Shown: positions 1-7,664 of the stretch, in pieces | Numbering within the stretch: position 1 is the first letter of the stretch | Layout of the letters: each line of letters starts with the position of its first letter | Assembly: GCA_934725005.1 (NCBI GenBank) | Contig: CAKVBE010000013.1 | Location: forward strand, 1 to 14,462 | From: an uncultured Rickettsiales bacterium | Lineage (GTDB): Bacteria; Pseudomonadota; Alphaproteobacteria; Rickettsiales; UBA1997 | DNA length: 14,462 bases | Reading direction: 5' to 3' | Position numbers and translations under genes: made by a program | Notes under the pieces: generated by a model | What the model was told of the DNA's origin: nothing | The model's database searches: none | The model's input: only the letters and a program-made list of their open reading frames with translations

Positions 1-40
1 TACAATTAAACCAAACTCGATACAATTACAATTCTCCTTT
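1..40 (-). promoter_or_regulatory. Possible ribosome binding site and start of a gene leaving the window
   Basis: Read on the minus strand, AAAGGAG (about 34-40) is followed eight bases later by a TTG codon. From there eight sense codons (L Y R V W F N C) run to the window edge without a stop. The match to the 16S 3' tail at the other end of this window is good, but eight codons cannot establish a gene, and no product can be named. Confidence 0.2.
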
Positions 41-110
41 ATGGAAACTGGGTAATTTTAACCGGACAGTAGTGTGAAAGCCCGAGCGGTAGTCCGAAGT
101 TTCCGGAACA
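41..110. other. GC-rich nested inverted repeat, possible structured RNA
   Basis: This is a GC-rich island in AT-rich spacer. GGAAACT (43-49) can pair with AGTTTCC near 99-105, and inside it CGGAC can pair with GTCCG, giving a nested two-stem fold around a purine-rich core that reads GTGTGAAAGCCCGAGCGG. On the plus strand parts of the core resemble pieces of the FMN riboswitch, but order and length do not fit that family and no gene follows on that strand. On the minus strand the fold would sit just before an AAAGGAG sequence at about 34-40. The identity is unknown; only the pairing potential is seen directly. Confidence 0.35.
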
Positions 111-151
111 AAATAGAGAAATGTCAACATAGTTGATAAAGTGGAGCTTGA

Positions 152-176
152 TTCAAACAATAAAAGTTCAAACAAT
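152..176. repeat. 10-bp direct repeat TTCAAACAAT
   Basis: TTCAAACAAT occurs at 152-161 and again at 167-176, a 15-base period. It lies between the structured island and the palindromic repeat, downstream of the minus-strand operon. The function is unknown; it may be a replication-slippage duplication. Confidence 0.5.
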
Positions 177-190
177 TTTTAAGCGCCCTA

Positions 191-236
191 TCGCCACTTC
201 GTGGCACTTTCCCTCAAGGAGGGAAAGGATTTAGTA
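191..236. repeat. Palindromic dispersed repeat, intact copy
   Basis: The element contains two adjacent hairpins: GCCAC-TTC-GTGGC (193-205) and CTTTCCCTC-AAG-GAGGGAAAG (207-227, nine perfect pairs). A decayed relative lies at 9373-9421, where 17 of the first 21 bases are the same. This marks a dispersed REP-like family rather than a one-off hairpin. It lies about 30 bases past the stop codon of the last gene of the minus-strand operon, so it may also act as a transcription terminator or RNA-stability element for that operon, although no U-run follows directly. Confidence 0.6.
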
Positions 237-256
237 ATAGCTTGTAATAGAAATAC

Positions 257-1447
257 TTACGGTATTATATTATTTAAATAATTTACAATTTTCATAGCAA
301 TTTCACTAGCTTGTTCTGGTTTTATTGCAGATGAGGATATTCTTAAAAATTTTGAATTATTATCTAATTTTCTTTCAAAATTATCAATGCCAATCTTTTC
401 TAAATAAAAACTTGACGTTGTGTTAACTGGTAAATTAAACCCTTGACAATATTTTGATACATCTGAATTTAATTTATTAAAATCGCCGGTATACTTTTTT
501 AATCTTATTGTAAAATAGATACAGTGATTAAAATGTACTACATCATATTTATCATGATTTATATTTTTATTTATAATATTTTCAATTATATTATTTATAT
601 CTTGTGTTGCTTTTATATCTTCTGTTGTAAATTTAAAGAAATCTTCGTAACCAAGCCAAGGATATATGTTAGATAATGAAGTATTATTTCCCAAAAAATA
701 TTTTAAAGTCCTAATTTTACTAAATAAATCATTTTTATCGTTTGTACAGACAATTGAGCCTAAACGGTTTATTTCTAATCCAAAACAATCTAGCTTCATA
801 TGGCTTCTAACTAGAAATAAAGTTTTATTTTTATTACAACTAAATTCTACTAATTCTCTTATATAATCACATGAGCAGTTTAAACAACTTGTATCGCAGA
901 CAATTATTTTACTGTCTATAGTTCTGTAATTAACACCTAAAAAATTTGGTGACGCTGAATCTATCCACAACACATCTGTGTGGATATTTTCAATTTTTTC
1001 AAATTTCTTAACCTCTGAAACAGAAACATTGTTAAAATAATTAATCAGAAAATCGTATGATTCAAAATATGGAACATCTGAAAATACAAAATTTGTATAA
1101 TTATTTCTGACTAAAATCGAAATAAGCGTACTTATTGACGCAATAGCAGAAGAAAAAAAAGTTCCTTGAGATATAGTTTCTTTCTGTTCTATATTGTACA
1201 AAAATTTTAACCAATCTTTTGTATAAAATTCCAAATTCTCCCTTTGATAAGAATAGCTTATTTCACCACATTTATGTTTTACTTTTATAATTTTTCCATT
1301 CGAACTTTCAGAGAAGCTTATATATTTTTTTAATATAGCCTCTTTTACATGTTTTTTTATTTTAGATACAAAAACATTACCATTTACAATAAGTTTTTCA
1401 TTTAAAACATTATTTATAAATCTATTCTTTTTAAAACTAAAATTCAC
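257..1447 (-). CDS. PLP-dependent aminotransferase-like protein (fold type I)
   Basis: This 396-residue cytosolic protein has the late layout of a fold-type-I PLP enzyme: a hydrophobic strand ending in Asp (IIVCD, D185), then a strand followed by SHMKLD with K218 as the likely Schiff-base lysine, then a Gly-rich GLEINRLGS segment, and a C-terminal FLRISSSA with R369 as a possible carboxylate-binding Arg. It is highly diverged and I cannot assign a substrate; an aminotransferase, a BioF-like synthase or a lyase are all possible. The start is GTG, eleven bases after AGGGAG (1459-1464 on the other strand). The gene is last in the infA operon, 18 bases after the PhzF-family gene, so the two probably act in the same small pathway (inference). 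The residues around 184-204 are unusually Cys-rich (five Cys). Confidence 0.6.
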   Translation of the reverse strand: MNFSFKKNRFINNVLNEKLIVNGNVFVSKIKKHVKEAILKKYISFSESSNGKIIKVKHKCGEISYSYQRENLEFYTKDWLKFLYNIEQKETISQGTFFSSAIASISTLISILVRNNYTNFVFSDVPYFESYDFLINYFNNVSVSEVKKFEKIENIHTDVLWIDSASPNFLGVNYRTIDSKIIVCDTSCLNCSCDYIRELVEFSCNKNKTLFLVRSHMKLDCFGLEINRLGSIVCTNDKNDLFSKIRTLKYFLGNNTSLSNIYPWLGYEDFFKFTTEDIKATQDINNIIENIINKNINHDKYDVVHFNHCIYFTIRLKKYTGDFNKLNSDVSKYCQGFNLPVNTTSSFYLEKIGIDNFERKLDNNSKFLRISSSAIKPEQASEIAMKIVNYLNNIIP

Positions 1448-1465
1448 ATTAAAAAATACTCCCTA

Positions 1466-2365
1466 TTAGTATGTTTCGCAATATCCACCTATTGATATTA
1501 TATCATTATTTATACTTGTAAATTGTACACCACCGATTAATTTTTCTGAATAAGTCATCCTATAGGGAAATAATATTTTAAAGTTTTCCATATTAATCGA
1601 ATCGTTCCAATATTTTGTAATAGTCAGGTTTGAACTACCGCAGACTTTATCTTCATCTAAATCATCGTGTGGGCAAAATACTCTGCTTTCAAAATCAAAT
1701 CCATCGAGTGAACTTTTTGCAGTTAAGCAAAGATTTCTAATATTTAATTTACTTAATATTGGACTTATTGCTTCAAAATTTGGTCTACAATTCCTTAAAG
1801 CATTAGAACTACTAAGTACAAATGTTAAATCAAAAAATTCGATTCCTTTTATTATATCCTTTATATCATTATCTGACAAATTTAAAAGATTTTTTAAATC
1901 TGTTATATCCTTATCTATTTTTGTTATCTTTTCATAATGATAGCTATTCATAACAATCATTACTTTATCGTCTTTAACAGAAGTTTTTATAAGATTGTTA
2001 CCTGGTTTTTTACCACCTCTAATATCATAAACACCTAAATCAAAATAGAAGTTCACATTATTCAAATTAAACTTTTTGTATAAAACCCATGTGGCAACAA
2101 GCGTACCATGTCCACACATATATGCTTGAACACCGCTTGGCTGATAAAAATATATATTGTAGCCATTTTCTAAATCTTTTATCTTCTTCATAAAAACGGC
2201 CATTGGTACATTGTTTTTTCCATCCTCAATACCAATTTTTGACATACAGTTTCTATCAAATTCTTCATTATCTTCAAACAAATAAATGCTTGCGGGATTA
2301 CCAATAGTTTCATAACCTTCTATTTTTTCTTTTGAAATAAATGATTTTCCGTTAAACTTTTGCAT
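1466..2365 (-). CDS. PhzF-family isomerase/epimerase-like protein
   Basis: This 299-residue protein has PhzF-family landmarks: an N-terminal IGNPASIYLF (21-30, family GNP motif), a central PSGVQAYMCGHGTL (76-89, family CGHAT motif) and a C-terminal FDFESRVF then DEDKVCGSSN (223-246, family EDPVTGSA motif). PhzF enzymes isomerise or epimerise small amino-acid-like substrates with a diaminopimelate-epimerase fold. The acid/base Glu normally four residues before the CGH Cys is Gln here (Q80), while the C-terminal ED (238-239) is kept, so chemistry may be altered or lost. The length is normal for the family. The start ATG follows AAGGA (2376-2380) that overlaps the end of the peptidase gene, six bases upstream, so the genes are translationally coupled. 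The substrate is unknown. Confidence 0.8.
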   Translation of the reverse strand: MQKFNGKSFISKEKIEGYETIGNPASIYLFEDNEEFDRNCMSKIGIEDGKNNVPMAVFMKKIKDLENGYNIYFYQPSGVQAYMCGHGTLVATWVLYKKFNLNNVNFYFDLGVYDIRGGKKPGNNLIKTSVKDDKVMIVMNSYHYEKITKIDKDITDLKNLLNLSDNDIKDIIKGIEFFDLTFVLSSSNALRNCRPNFEAISPILSKLNIRNLCLTAKSSLDGFDFESRVFCPHDDLDEDKVCGSSNLTITKYWNDSINMENFKILFPYRMTYSEKLIGGVQFTSINNDIISIGGYCETY

Positions 2366-2371
2366 AATATA

Positions 2372-3637
2372 TTAATCCTTCAACATTTTTACTATATTTT
2401 TATACTCGTACATATTTTTAATGTTTCCATAAATAGCTATAGTTGGTTTTGAACTAATTATATGTTTCAATACATCAATTAAATCTTCTTGTTTTATCTT
2501 CTCTATTAAATTTATTATTTTCTTCACTGAAACGACTTTATTTCTAAATATTAATGAATTTGCTAACATTTTAGCACGAGAAGATGTCTTTTCTAATTGC
2601 ATCAATATGGCCGATTTTATAGATATTTTTGCTCTATTGAATTCTTGTTCTGTAATTCCAGATTTTACTATGTTTTTTAATTCTTTAATTATTGATTCTA
2701 TTGCAAAATTTACTTTTTCTGGATCAGTAGCTAAATATATTTCAAAACTACCAGTTTCATATGTTGAACAATTTGCAGAATATATTGTATAGCACAAACC
2801 TTTTTTTTCACGAATATCTTGAAATAATCTTGATGACATGCCGCCACCAAGTATATTGTTAATTATCATGAATTTATATAAGTTTTTGTCTGTACATCCA
2901 AGTCCTTTAAAACCAAATAAACATTGTACTTGTTCCAAATCTTTGTTTTTTACAAAATAACCACCCGTATATTTTGCTCTTTCCAATTCTCTTTCACGAG
3001 TTTTGTTTATATCATATTGTGATAAATATTTATTTACTATGTTTAATAACTCTTCATGCTTTAAATTTCCTGCACATGTTATAAAAATATTATCTGCTGT
3101 GTAGTTATTCTTCACATAATTTACCAAATCTTCGCTTGTAAATTTCTTTATATTTTCTTCTGGACCCAATATTGTCCTTCCGAATGCTTGATTTGAAAAT
3201 GCTGTTTCGCTATAATAATCAGAAATTATATCATCAGGTGCATCATTTGTCATTGCAATTTCTTGAATAACAACATTTTTTTCTCTTTCTAATTCAGTTT
3301 CGTCAAACGTTGAATTGAATACCATATCAGATAAAATTTCAAAAAGATTTTCAGAATATTCCTTCAATACTTTACCATAATATGTGGTAACTTCTTTTGA
3401 TGTACTTGCATTGAAACTCGCACCTATATTTTCAAAAGCATTAGCTATTTCTTCGGCATTTCTTTTTTTTGTGCCTTTAAACATCATATGTTCAATTAAA
3501 TGCGAAATTCCATTTAATTCTTGTGTTTCATTTCTACTTCCAACTTTAACACTTATATGTAATGAAACAGTTTCAACATTAGACATATAGTCACTTGCTA
3601 CTGTAACACCATTTTCTAATTTGGTTACTTTTATCAC
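2372..3637 (-). CDS. M16 family zinc metallopeptidase
   Basis: This 421-residue protein is a typical M16B (mitochondrial processing peptidase-like) insulinase-family peptidase. The inverted zinc motif HLIEH lies at 46-50 (zinc ligands H46 and H50, catalytic E49), and the third ligand E126 falls exactly 76 residues later inside LEREKNVVIQEI, as the family requires. The C-terminal half keeps the Arg/Tyr pair, R277 and Y283, in DIREKKGLCYT. It should be a catalytically active cytosolic peptidase, possibly working on signal or presequence peptides. The start is GTG, chosen because AAGGG lies six bases upstream and MIKVTKLENGVTV is the normal family N-terminus. It follows maf by nine bases in the operon; maf/M16 adjacency is common in alphaproteobacteria from memory. 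Confidence 0.93.
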   Translation of the reverse strand: MIKVTKLENGVTVASDYMSNVETVSLHISVKVGSRNETQELNGISHLIEHMMFKGTKKRNAEEIANAFENIGASFNASTSKEVTTYYGKVLKEYSENLFEILSDMVFNSTFDETELEREKNVVIQEIAMTNDAPDDIISDYYSETAFSNQAFGRTILGPEENIKKFTSEDLVNYVKNNYTADNIFITCAGNLKHEELLNIVNKYLSQYDINKTRERELERAKYTGGYFVKNKDLEQVQCLFGFKGLGCTDKNLYKFMIINNILGGGMSSRLFQDIREKKGLCYTIYSANCSTYETGSFEIYLATDPEKVNFAIESIIKELKNIVKSGITEQEFNRAKISIKSAILMQLEKTSSRAKMLANSLIFRNKVVSVKKIINLIEKIKQEDLIDVLKHIISSKPTIAIYGNIKNMYEYKNIVKMLKD

Positions 3638-3646
3638 GATATTCCC

Positions 3647-4219
3647 TTATTTTGTTCTAACACCAGCTGATATTAAAGAATTTCTAACTTCGTAGAGTGG
3701 CAATCCCATAATATTTGAAAATGAACCAACTATTTTTTTTACAAATCCCTGCATTAAACTTTCAAATCTACAAGCGCAACTCGCACCAATTCCTTCCTTA
3801 GATTCAACCAATTCTTTTATATCATGTTCACTGAAATGTTTAAAATAAACTTTTGTTCTAATAAGCTTTTTTGTAACTATTACACCATCTTTTGCAACAC
3901 AAAAAGCTGTTAAAAAATCAACATTTTTACCCGATATAAAATTTAAAATTTCATAAGTATCTTCATCACTTAAGGCTTTTCTTATTATCTTCTTATTTCT
4001 TGTTCCAATCGTATCAGCCGTTAATACAACACCTTCCTTATAGGTTTCTAAAACCTTATTACATTTTTCTAAAGCCATTCTTTCTACATAAACTTCCGGA
4101 GTTTCTTTTTTTAAAGGCGTTTCATCTATATCTGCCGATGTGACAATATCTGGATTAAAATTTATACTTTTTAAAGAAATTAATCTAATTTTTGATGATG
4201 AACCTAAAATGAAATTCAT
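3647..4219 (-). CDS. maf: Maf-family nucleotide pyrophosphatase
   Basis: Maf/HAM1-fold proteins hydrolyse non-canonical or canonical nucleoside triphosphates to monophosphates, limiting misincorporation, and have been linked to septum formation. The 190-residue sequence has the family signatures in order: LGSSSKIRLI (5-14, the SxxR nucleotide-binding loop), DETPLKKETPEVYVERMALEK split across 32-52, TADTIG with the likely catalytic base D69, RKALSDED (81-87 region), and VGSFSNIMGLPL near the C-terminus. Length is normal and all key residues look intact. It begins one base after infA ends, with AGAAGG (4230-4235) inside the infA coding end, so the two are translated together; infA-maf order is a conserved alphaproteobacterial pair. 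Confidence 0.93.
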   Translation of the reverse strand: MNFILGSSSKIRLISLKSINFNPDIVTSADIDETPLKKETPEVYVERMALEKCNKVLETYKEGVVLTADTIGTRNKKIIRKALSDEDTYEILNFISGKNVDFLTAFCVAKDGVIVTKKLIRTKVYFKHFSEHDIKELVESKEGIGASCACRFESLMQGFVKKIVGSFSNIMGLPLYEVRNSLISAGVRTK

Positions 4220-4220
4220 A

Positions 4221-4442
4221 TTATTTTAACCTTCTTGAAATTCTTCCTTTTGTTAAATCATATGGTGTCATCTCAACTTCAACCGAATCACCCTTTAAGA
4301 TCCTGATTTTATTTTTTCTTATTTTTCCAGATGTGTGTGCCAATATTACAACATCCATATCATTTAACTTAACCCTAAAAATTGTGTTCGGCAGCACTTC
4401 TATTACCAAACCTTGCACTGTTATTAAATCTTCTTTCGACAT
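4221..4442 (-). CDS. infA: Translation initiation factor IF-1
   Basis: This 73-residue protein matches IF-1 across its length (family usually 72). It is one small OB-fold: [19 protein letters not shown], then [42 protein letters not shown] and a basic tail SRRLK. IF-1 binds the ribosomal A site with IF-2 and IF-3 during start-site selection. It is the first gene of a five-gene minus-strand operon (infA, maf, M16 peptidase, PhzF-like, PLP enzyme). A weak AAAGAG sits about 14 bases upstream of the ATG. The 171-base spacer to bioB suggests its own promoter. Confidence 0.97.
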   Translation of the reverse strand: MSKEDLITVQGLVIEVLPNTIFRVKLNDMDVVILAHTSGKIRKNKIRILKGDSVEVEMTPYDLTKGRISRRLK

Positions 4443-4613
4443 AAAAAATTATTAAACTCTTTCTAATAGAATTATTCACTAAATAAAATAGATGGGCTAA
4501 GTGTAAAACAAAAACTTAAATAGTAAATACATTTTATCTCCGCAATTAGTCTATTATTTCATTTAAAATCAGCTGTTCACATTGAAAAATATTGGCATTT
4601 ATTAATACAATTT

Positions 4614-5591
4614 CTATTCTTCTTCATATTCAAAACCAGAATTTTCTATTAATCTTTTTGTATCTTCTATATTTTGTCCATCAGCCGTTAAGTAACCGGA
4701 GGCAAAAATTGAATTTACTATTTTTAGCATCAAATGCTGTTTATCTTTTATATGTATTTCTCTTCCAGCTGCACATCTAATATCAGCCTGTGGAACAAGT
4801 AGTCTTGCCAATGATAAAACTTTCAAACAATATTCTGGCGTTAAATCTTTTGCATTATTTTCAAATGGTGTACCTTTTATAGGTATCAAAAAGTTTATGG
4901 GAACAGATTTCGGATTTATTTCTCTAGCATCATACAACATGTCTATAATGTCATCTTGATTTTCACCGATACCAATTATACCGCCGCAACACATTTCAAA
5001 ACCAATTTCTTTTAACATTTTTATATTATCTATTCTCTGTTGATACGTATGTGTTGTACAAATATTTGGATAGTTTCTTCTGCTTGTATTTAAATTATGA
5101 TTTATTCTAGAAACACCACTATTGTACAATTTTGTTGCTTGTTCTCTTGTTAAAAATCCTATTGAACAACAAATATCAGTTTTTACTTCTTTTTTCAGAT
5201 TTTTGAAATATTCACACATTTTATCAACTTGCTGATCAGTGAATTTCAAACCACTAAAACCAACACAATGTCTCTTTACATTTTTTGCTAAGCCAACTTT
5301 ACCATTATTCAATAATTTATCAAAATCTACTAAACTATATTTTTCTATATTTGCTTTTGATACACATGATTGTGCGCAATATTTACAATCTTGACTACAG
5401 TTTCCACTCTTCGCATTTGTTAATATTTGAACACTAACTTTATTACCTTTGTATTTACGTCTTATTTTGTACACATTATCAACTAACTGTTCTATATCTT
5501 TATCTGAAAAATTTAATATAAATTCACATTCATCTCTGTCTAATCTTAACCCTTTTAAACTCTTTTCTACTAAATCTTCTATAGAAATCAT
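4614..5591 (-). CDS. bioB: Biotin synthase
   Basis: This radical SAM enzyme inserts sulfur into dethiobiotin to give biotin. The 325-residue sequence has the 4Fe-4S motif GNCSQDCKYC (C65, C69, C72), candidate 2Fe-2S ligands C109 (RHCVGF), C141 (DICCSIG) and C201 (EMCCGG), and the Arg-containing IRCAAGRE (271-278). NHNLNTS (164-170), SVPINFL and YLTADGQ near the C-terminus are BioB landmarks, and length is normal, so it is probably active. No other biotin gene is in the window, so the cell may finish imported or host-derived dethiobiotin, or keep the rest elsewhere. NLNTS and the LTADGQ ending are closer in my memory to Firmicutes/Bacteroidetes-type BioB than to the Escherichia type, hinting at transfer. 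It is divergent from pyk. No clear ribosome binding site is visible. Confidence 0.95.
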   Translation of the reverse strand: MISIEDLVEKSLKGLRLDRDECEFILNFSDKDIEQLVDNVYKIRRKYKGNKVSVQILTNAKSGNCSQDCKYCAQSCVSKANIEKYSLVDFDKLLNNGKVGLAKNVKRHCVGFSGLKFTDQQVDKMCEYFKNLKKEVKTDICCSIGFLTREQATKLYNSGVSRINHNLNTSRRNYPNICTTHTYQQRIDNIKMLKEIGFEMCCGGIIGIGENQDDIIDMLYDAREINPKSVPINFLIPIKGTPFENNAKDLTPEYCLKVLSLARLLVPQADIRCAAGREIHIKDKQHLMLKIVNSIFASGYLTADGQNIEDTKRLIENSGFEYEEE

Positions 5592-5627
5592 AAAAAATAT
5601 TTTTAAATTTTTACAAAAAGTAGTCGA

Positions 5628-5655
5628 ATTTTATGTATCTAAAATAAAAAATCAA
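5628..5655 (-). promoter_or_regulatory. Candidate bioB promoter
   Basis: On the minus strand TTGATT (5650-5655) and TAAAAT (5628-5633) are 16 bases apart, upstream of the bioB ATG at 5591. In such AT-rich DNA chance matches are frequent. No BirA-like operator palindrome is visible nearby. Confidence 0.3.
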
Positions 5656-5715
5656 ATACATCATATTTTATTGGCGTGTTTTTAATGTTGTCGTTCAAAT
5701 AATTACATCACATTC

Positions 5716-5744
5716 TTGATTTTATTATTCAATATGACTAGATT
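5716..5744 (+). promoter_or_regulatory. Candidate pyk promoter
   Basis: TTGATT (5716-5721) and TAGATT (5739-5744) are 17 bases apart, placing a start about 28 bases before the pyk ATG. Each hexamer matches four of six consensus positions. No strong Shine-Dalgarno follows. Confidence 0.35.
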
Positions 5745-5778
5745 ATTGTTAGTTTATTAAAAAAAATTGAATTGATAA

Positions 5779-7260
5779 ATGAAAAATAGTTGTTGTTGTA
5801 AAAATAAATGCAAAGAGGAAATCAGTACAACTTCAGACAATAATAAAATTTTGAAGAAAAAGACAAAGATTGTTGCTACAATCGGTATGAATTCAGCTAC
5901 TGAAGACATGCTACAAGCAATGTCTAAAAAAGGTGTTAACATCTTTAGATTAAATTTTTCACACGGTGATCACGCTGAACATAAAGCAAAAATTGACATA
6001 ATAAGAAAATTTAACCTACCAGGCGCTATATTATTGGATACAAAAGGTCCTGAAATTAGAACAGCTGGTATGGAAGGCAAAACTGAATTAAAAGAAGGTG
6101 ACAAATTTATAATTACAGTTGCTGACGGAAATTTGTATGAAAAAACTGGCAAGATTGGAGTAAGTTACAAAGAATTTCTAAATGATATTGAAGTTGGAAA
6201 CAATATAACAATAGATGGTAATCTAATCGCCGAGGCAATTTCCAAAAAAGGTGAAGATATAGAATTTTTGGTTAAAACAGGCTCAACTGTTGTTAGTTCA
6301 AAAAGACATATCAACGTACAAGGAAGGCATGTTTCATTACCAACATTAACAGAGAATGATTGGAAAGACATAGATTTTGGTATTGAACAAAAAGTTGATT
6401 ACATAGCTATGTCTTTTGTAAGAACAGCAAAAGATGTACAAGAAGTAAGGGAGTATTGCGCAAAAGGCGGCCTAAAAGACGTTAAGATTATTTCAAAAAT
6501 AGAAAACTGCGAAGCAGTAGAAAATCTTGAAGAATTGGTATTAGAATCAGATGGTATAATGATAGCAAGAGGTGATTTAGCATTAGAAGCTGGTTATGCA
6601 AAAGTTCCAACAATTCATAAAAGAATAATGGAATTGTGCTCCTTCTACAAAAAGCCAGTTATAGTTGCTACACAAATGATGGCATCAATGGTTACGGAAA
6701 TCAATCCAACAAGAGCAGAAGTTTCAGATGTAGCTCATGCAGTCTATGAAGGTGCTGATGCTATAATGTTATCCGAAGAAGCAACAAAATCAAAAGACCC
6801 TTCACATGTTGTTAACATGATGGCTGATATTGCTCTCGAGGCCGAAAGAGAAACATATGGTGACTGTGATTGTGAAGATGAATGTGATTGCGATGATAAC
6901 TGTTGTTGTGATTGTCATTTATTAGCTGATGAGATGTTGCCAATTTGCCCAGAAGTACTGGAAGATGTTGATGGAATTGTCATCATAAGCAAAAATTATG
7001 ACTTAACAAGAGTAATTTCTAATGCTAGAATTCCTTTACCAACATTCTCATTTACAGATAAAGAAACATACAGAAATCAGATGAACTTATTATGGAATGT
7101 AAAACCATTCATGATGAATATTACAGATGATTTTGAAGCAAATGTTGCTGAAGCTGAAAAATCAGTTTGCAAAAAATGCGTAAAAACATATTTGTTAATT
7201 TCTGAAATGAATGTTAAAGGAAAAATGATTCCAACAATTCAAGTAAGAGAATTGAAGTAG
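5779..7260 (+). CDS. pyk: Pyruvate kinase with Cys-rich insert
   Basis: It converts phosphoenolpyruvate and ADP to pyruvate and ATP in glycolysis. The 493-residue protein keeps the active site: FRLNFSHG (56-63), LLDTKGPEIR (85-94), SKIEN with K240 and E242, MIARGDLALE with D266 and the VATQMM segment with T298. The barrel is about 27-96 plus 197-357, the B lid domain 97-196, and a short C-terminal domain about 385-493. Two oddities stand out. The N-terminal extension has Cys at 5, 6, 7 and 11. Between barrel and C domain sits CDCEDECDCDDNCCCDCH (363-380), eight Cys and one His alternating with acidic residues, like a metallothionein or metal sensor. Metal storage or metal-controlled activity is inference. 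It is preceded by a weak promoter and followed by a terminator, so it is monocistronic. Confidence 0.95.
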   Translation: MKNSCCCKNKCKEEISTTSDNNKILKKKTKIVATIGMNSATEDMLQAMSKKGVNIFRLNFSHGDHAEHKAKIDIIRKFNLPGAILLDTKGPEIRTAGMEGKTELKEGDKFIITVADGNLYEKTGKIGVSYKEFLNDIEVGNNITIDGNLIAEAISKKGEDIEFLVKTGSTVVSSKRHINVQGRHVSLPTLTENDWKDIDFGIEQKVDYIAMSFVRTAKDVQEVREYCAKGGLKDVKIISKIENCEAVENLEELVLESDGIMIARGDLALEAGYAKVPTIHKRIMELCSFYKKPVIVATQMMASMVTEINPTRAEVSDVAHAVYEGADAIMLSEEATKSKDPSHVVNMMADIALEAERETYGDCDCEDECDCDDNCCCDCHLLADEMLPICPEVLEDVDGIVIISKNYDLTRVISNARIPLPTFSFTDKETYRNQMNLLWNVKPFMMNITDDFEANVAEAEKSVCKKCVKTYLLISEMNVKGKMIPTIQVRELK

Positions 7261-7284
7261 TTTTAGATTCCTTTGCTATTTATA

Positions 7285-7320
7285 CGTGGTGTTGGTTTTG
7301 AACTTAGCACCGCGTTTTAT
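7285..7320 (+). terminator. Rho-independent terminator of pyk
   Basis: CGTGGTGTT (7285-7293) pairs with AGCACCGCG (7306-7314), nine pairs with two G-U wobbles and a 12-base loop. TTTTATTG follows directly. It lies 25 bases after the pyk stop codon. Confidence 0.75.
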
Positions 7321-7424
7321 TGTCTATGTACTGGATCTTCATTCAAATCCTGTATTTTATGCTTACAAAACTAAGGCTTTATTATTATTTATTGAATTAT
7401 TTATTAAATATTATTTAGTATTAG

Positions 7425-7649
7425 ATGTTGGCTTTTGGAATCCAACACCTTATAGAAGATAATCAGCAAACAAAAAATATCGGTTTTAATGATTTTGAAT
7501 TATATAATTCATTAGAAGATCGTGTTAATATCCTTTATAAAAAAGCAAAAACTGACAAAAATACCGTTATTATTTTATCTCCTGTATCGTCCAGTTATGA
7601 CAAGTTTAAAAATTTTGAAATGCTTAGAAAAATTTTTAAAATTGTATAG
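7425..7649 (+). pseudogene. C-terminal remnant of murD (UDP-MurNAc-Ala-D-Glu ligase)
   Basis: The 74-codon reading frame ends in IILSPVSSSYDKFKNFE followed by MLRKIFKIV. This matches the C-terminal signature of MurD (family: LLSPACASFDQFKNFEERG..F), preceded by SLEDRVNILYKKAK, which fits the preceding helix of the same domain. A whole MurD is around 450 residues; the ATP-grasping and central domains are absent, and a stop codon lies immediately before the first ATG. The Arg-Gly after FKNFE is replaced by Met-Leu-Arg. It is therefore most likely a truncated, decaying fragment and not a functional ligase. A complete murD may exist elsewhere; if not, peptidoglycan synthesis would be lost. Confidence 0.65.
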
Positions 7650-7664
7650 ATAATCTCAGCTTCT

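Noticed and set aside
41..110. FMN riboswitch
   Set aside because: Fragments such as GCGGTAGTCCG look similar, but the conserved six-stem order and length are missing and no gene follows on the plus strand.
4443..4613. Strong promoter or riboswitch before infA
   Set aside because: Only loose matches (for example TTGTTT and TTTTAT 17 bases apart on the minus strand) and no clear structure were found.
5757..6371. Minus-strand reading frames over pyk
   Set aside because: Antisense shadows of a clearly coding, conserved gene.
7321..7380. tRNA-like TTCAAATCC segment
   Set aside because: No acceptor, D or anticodon stems can be folded around it.
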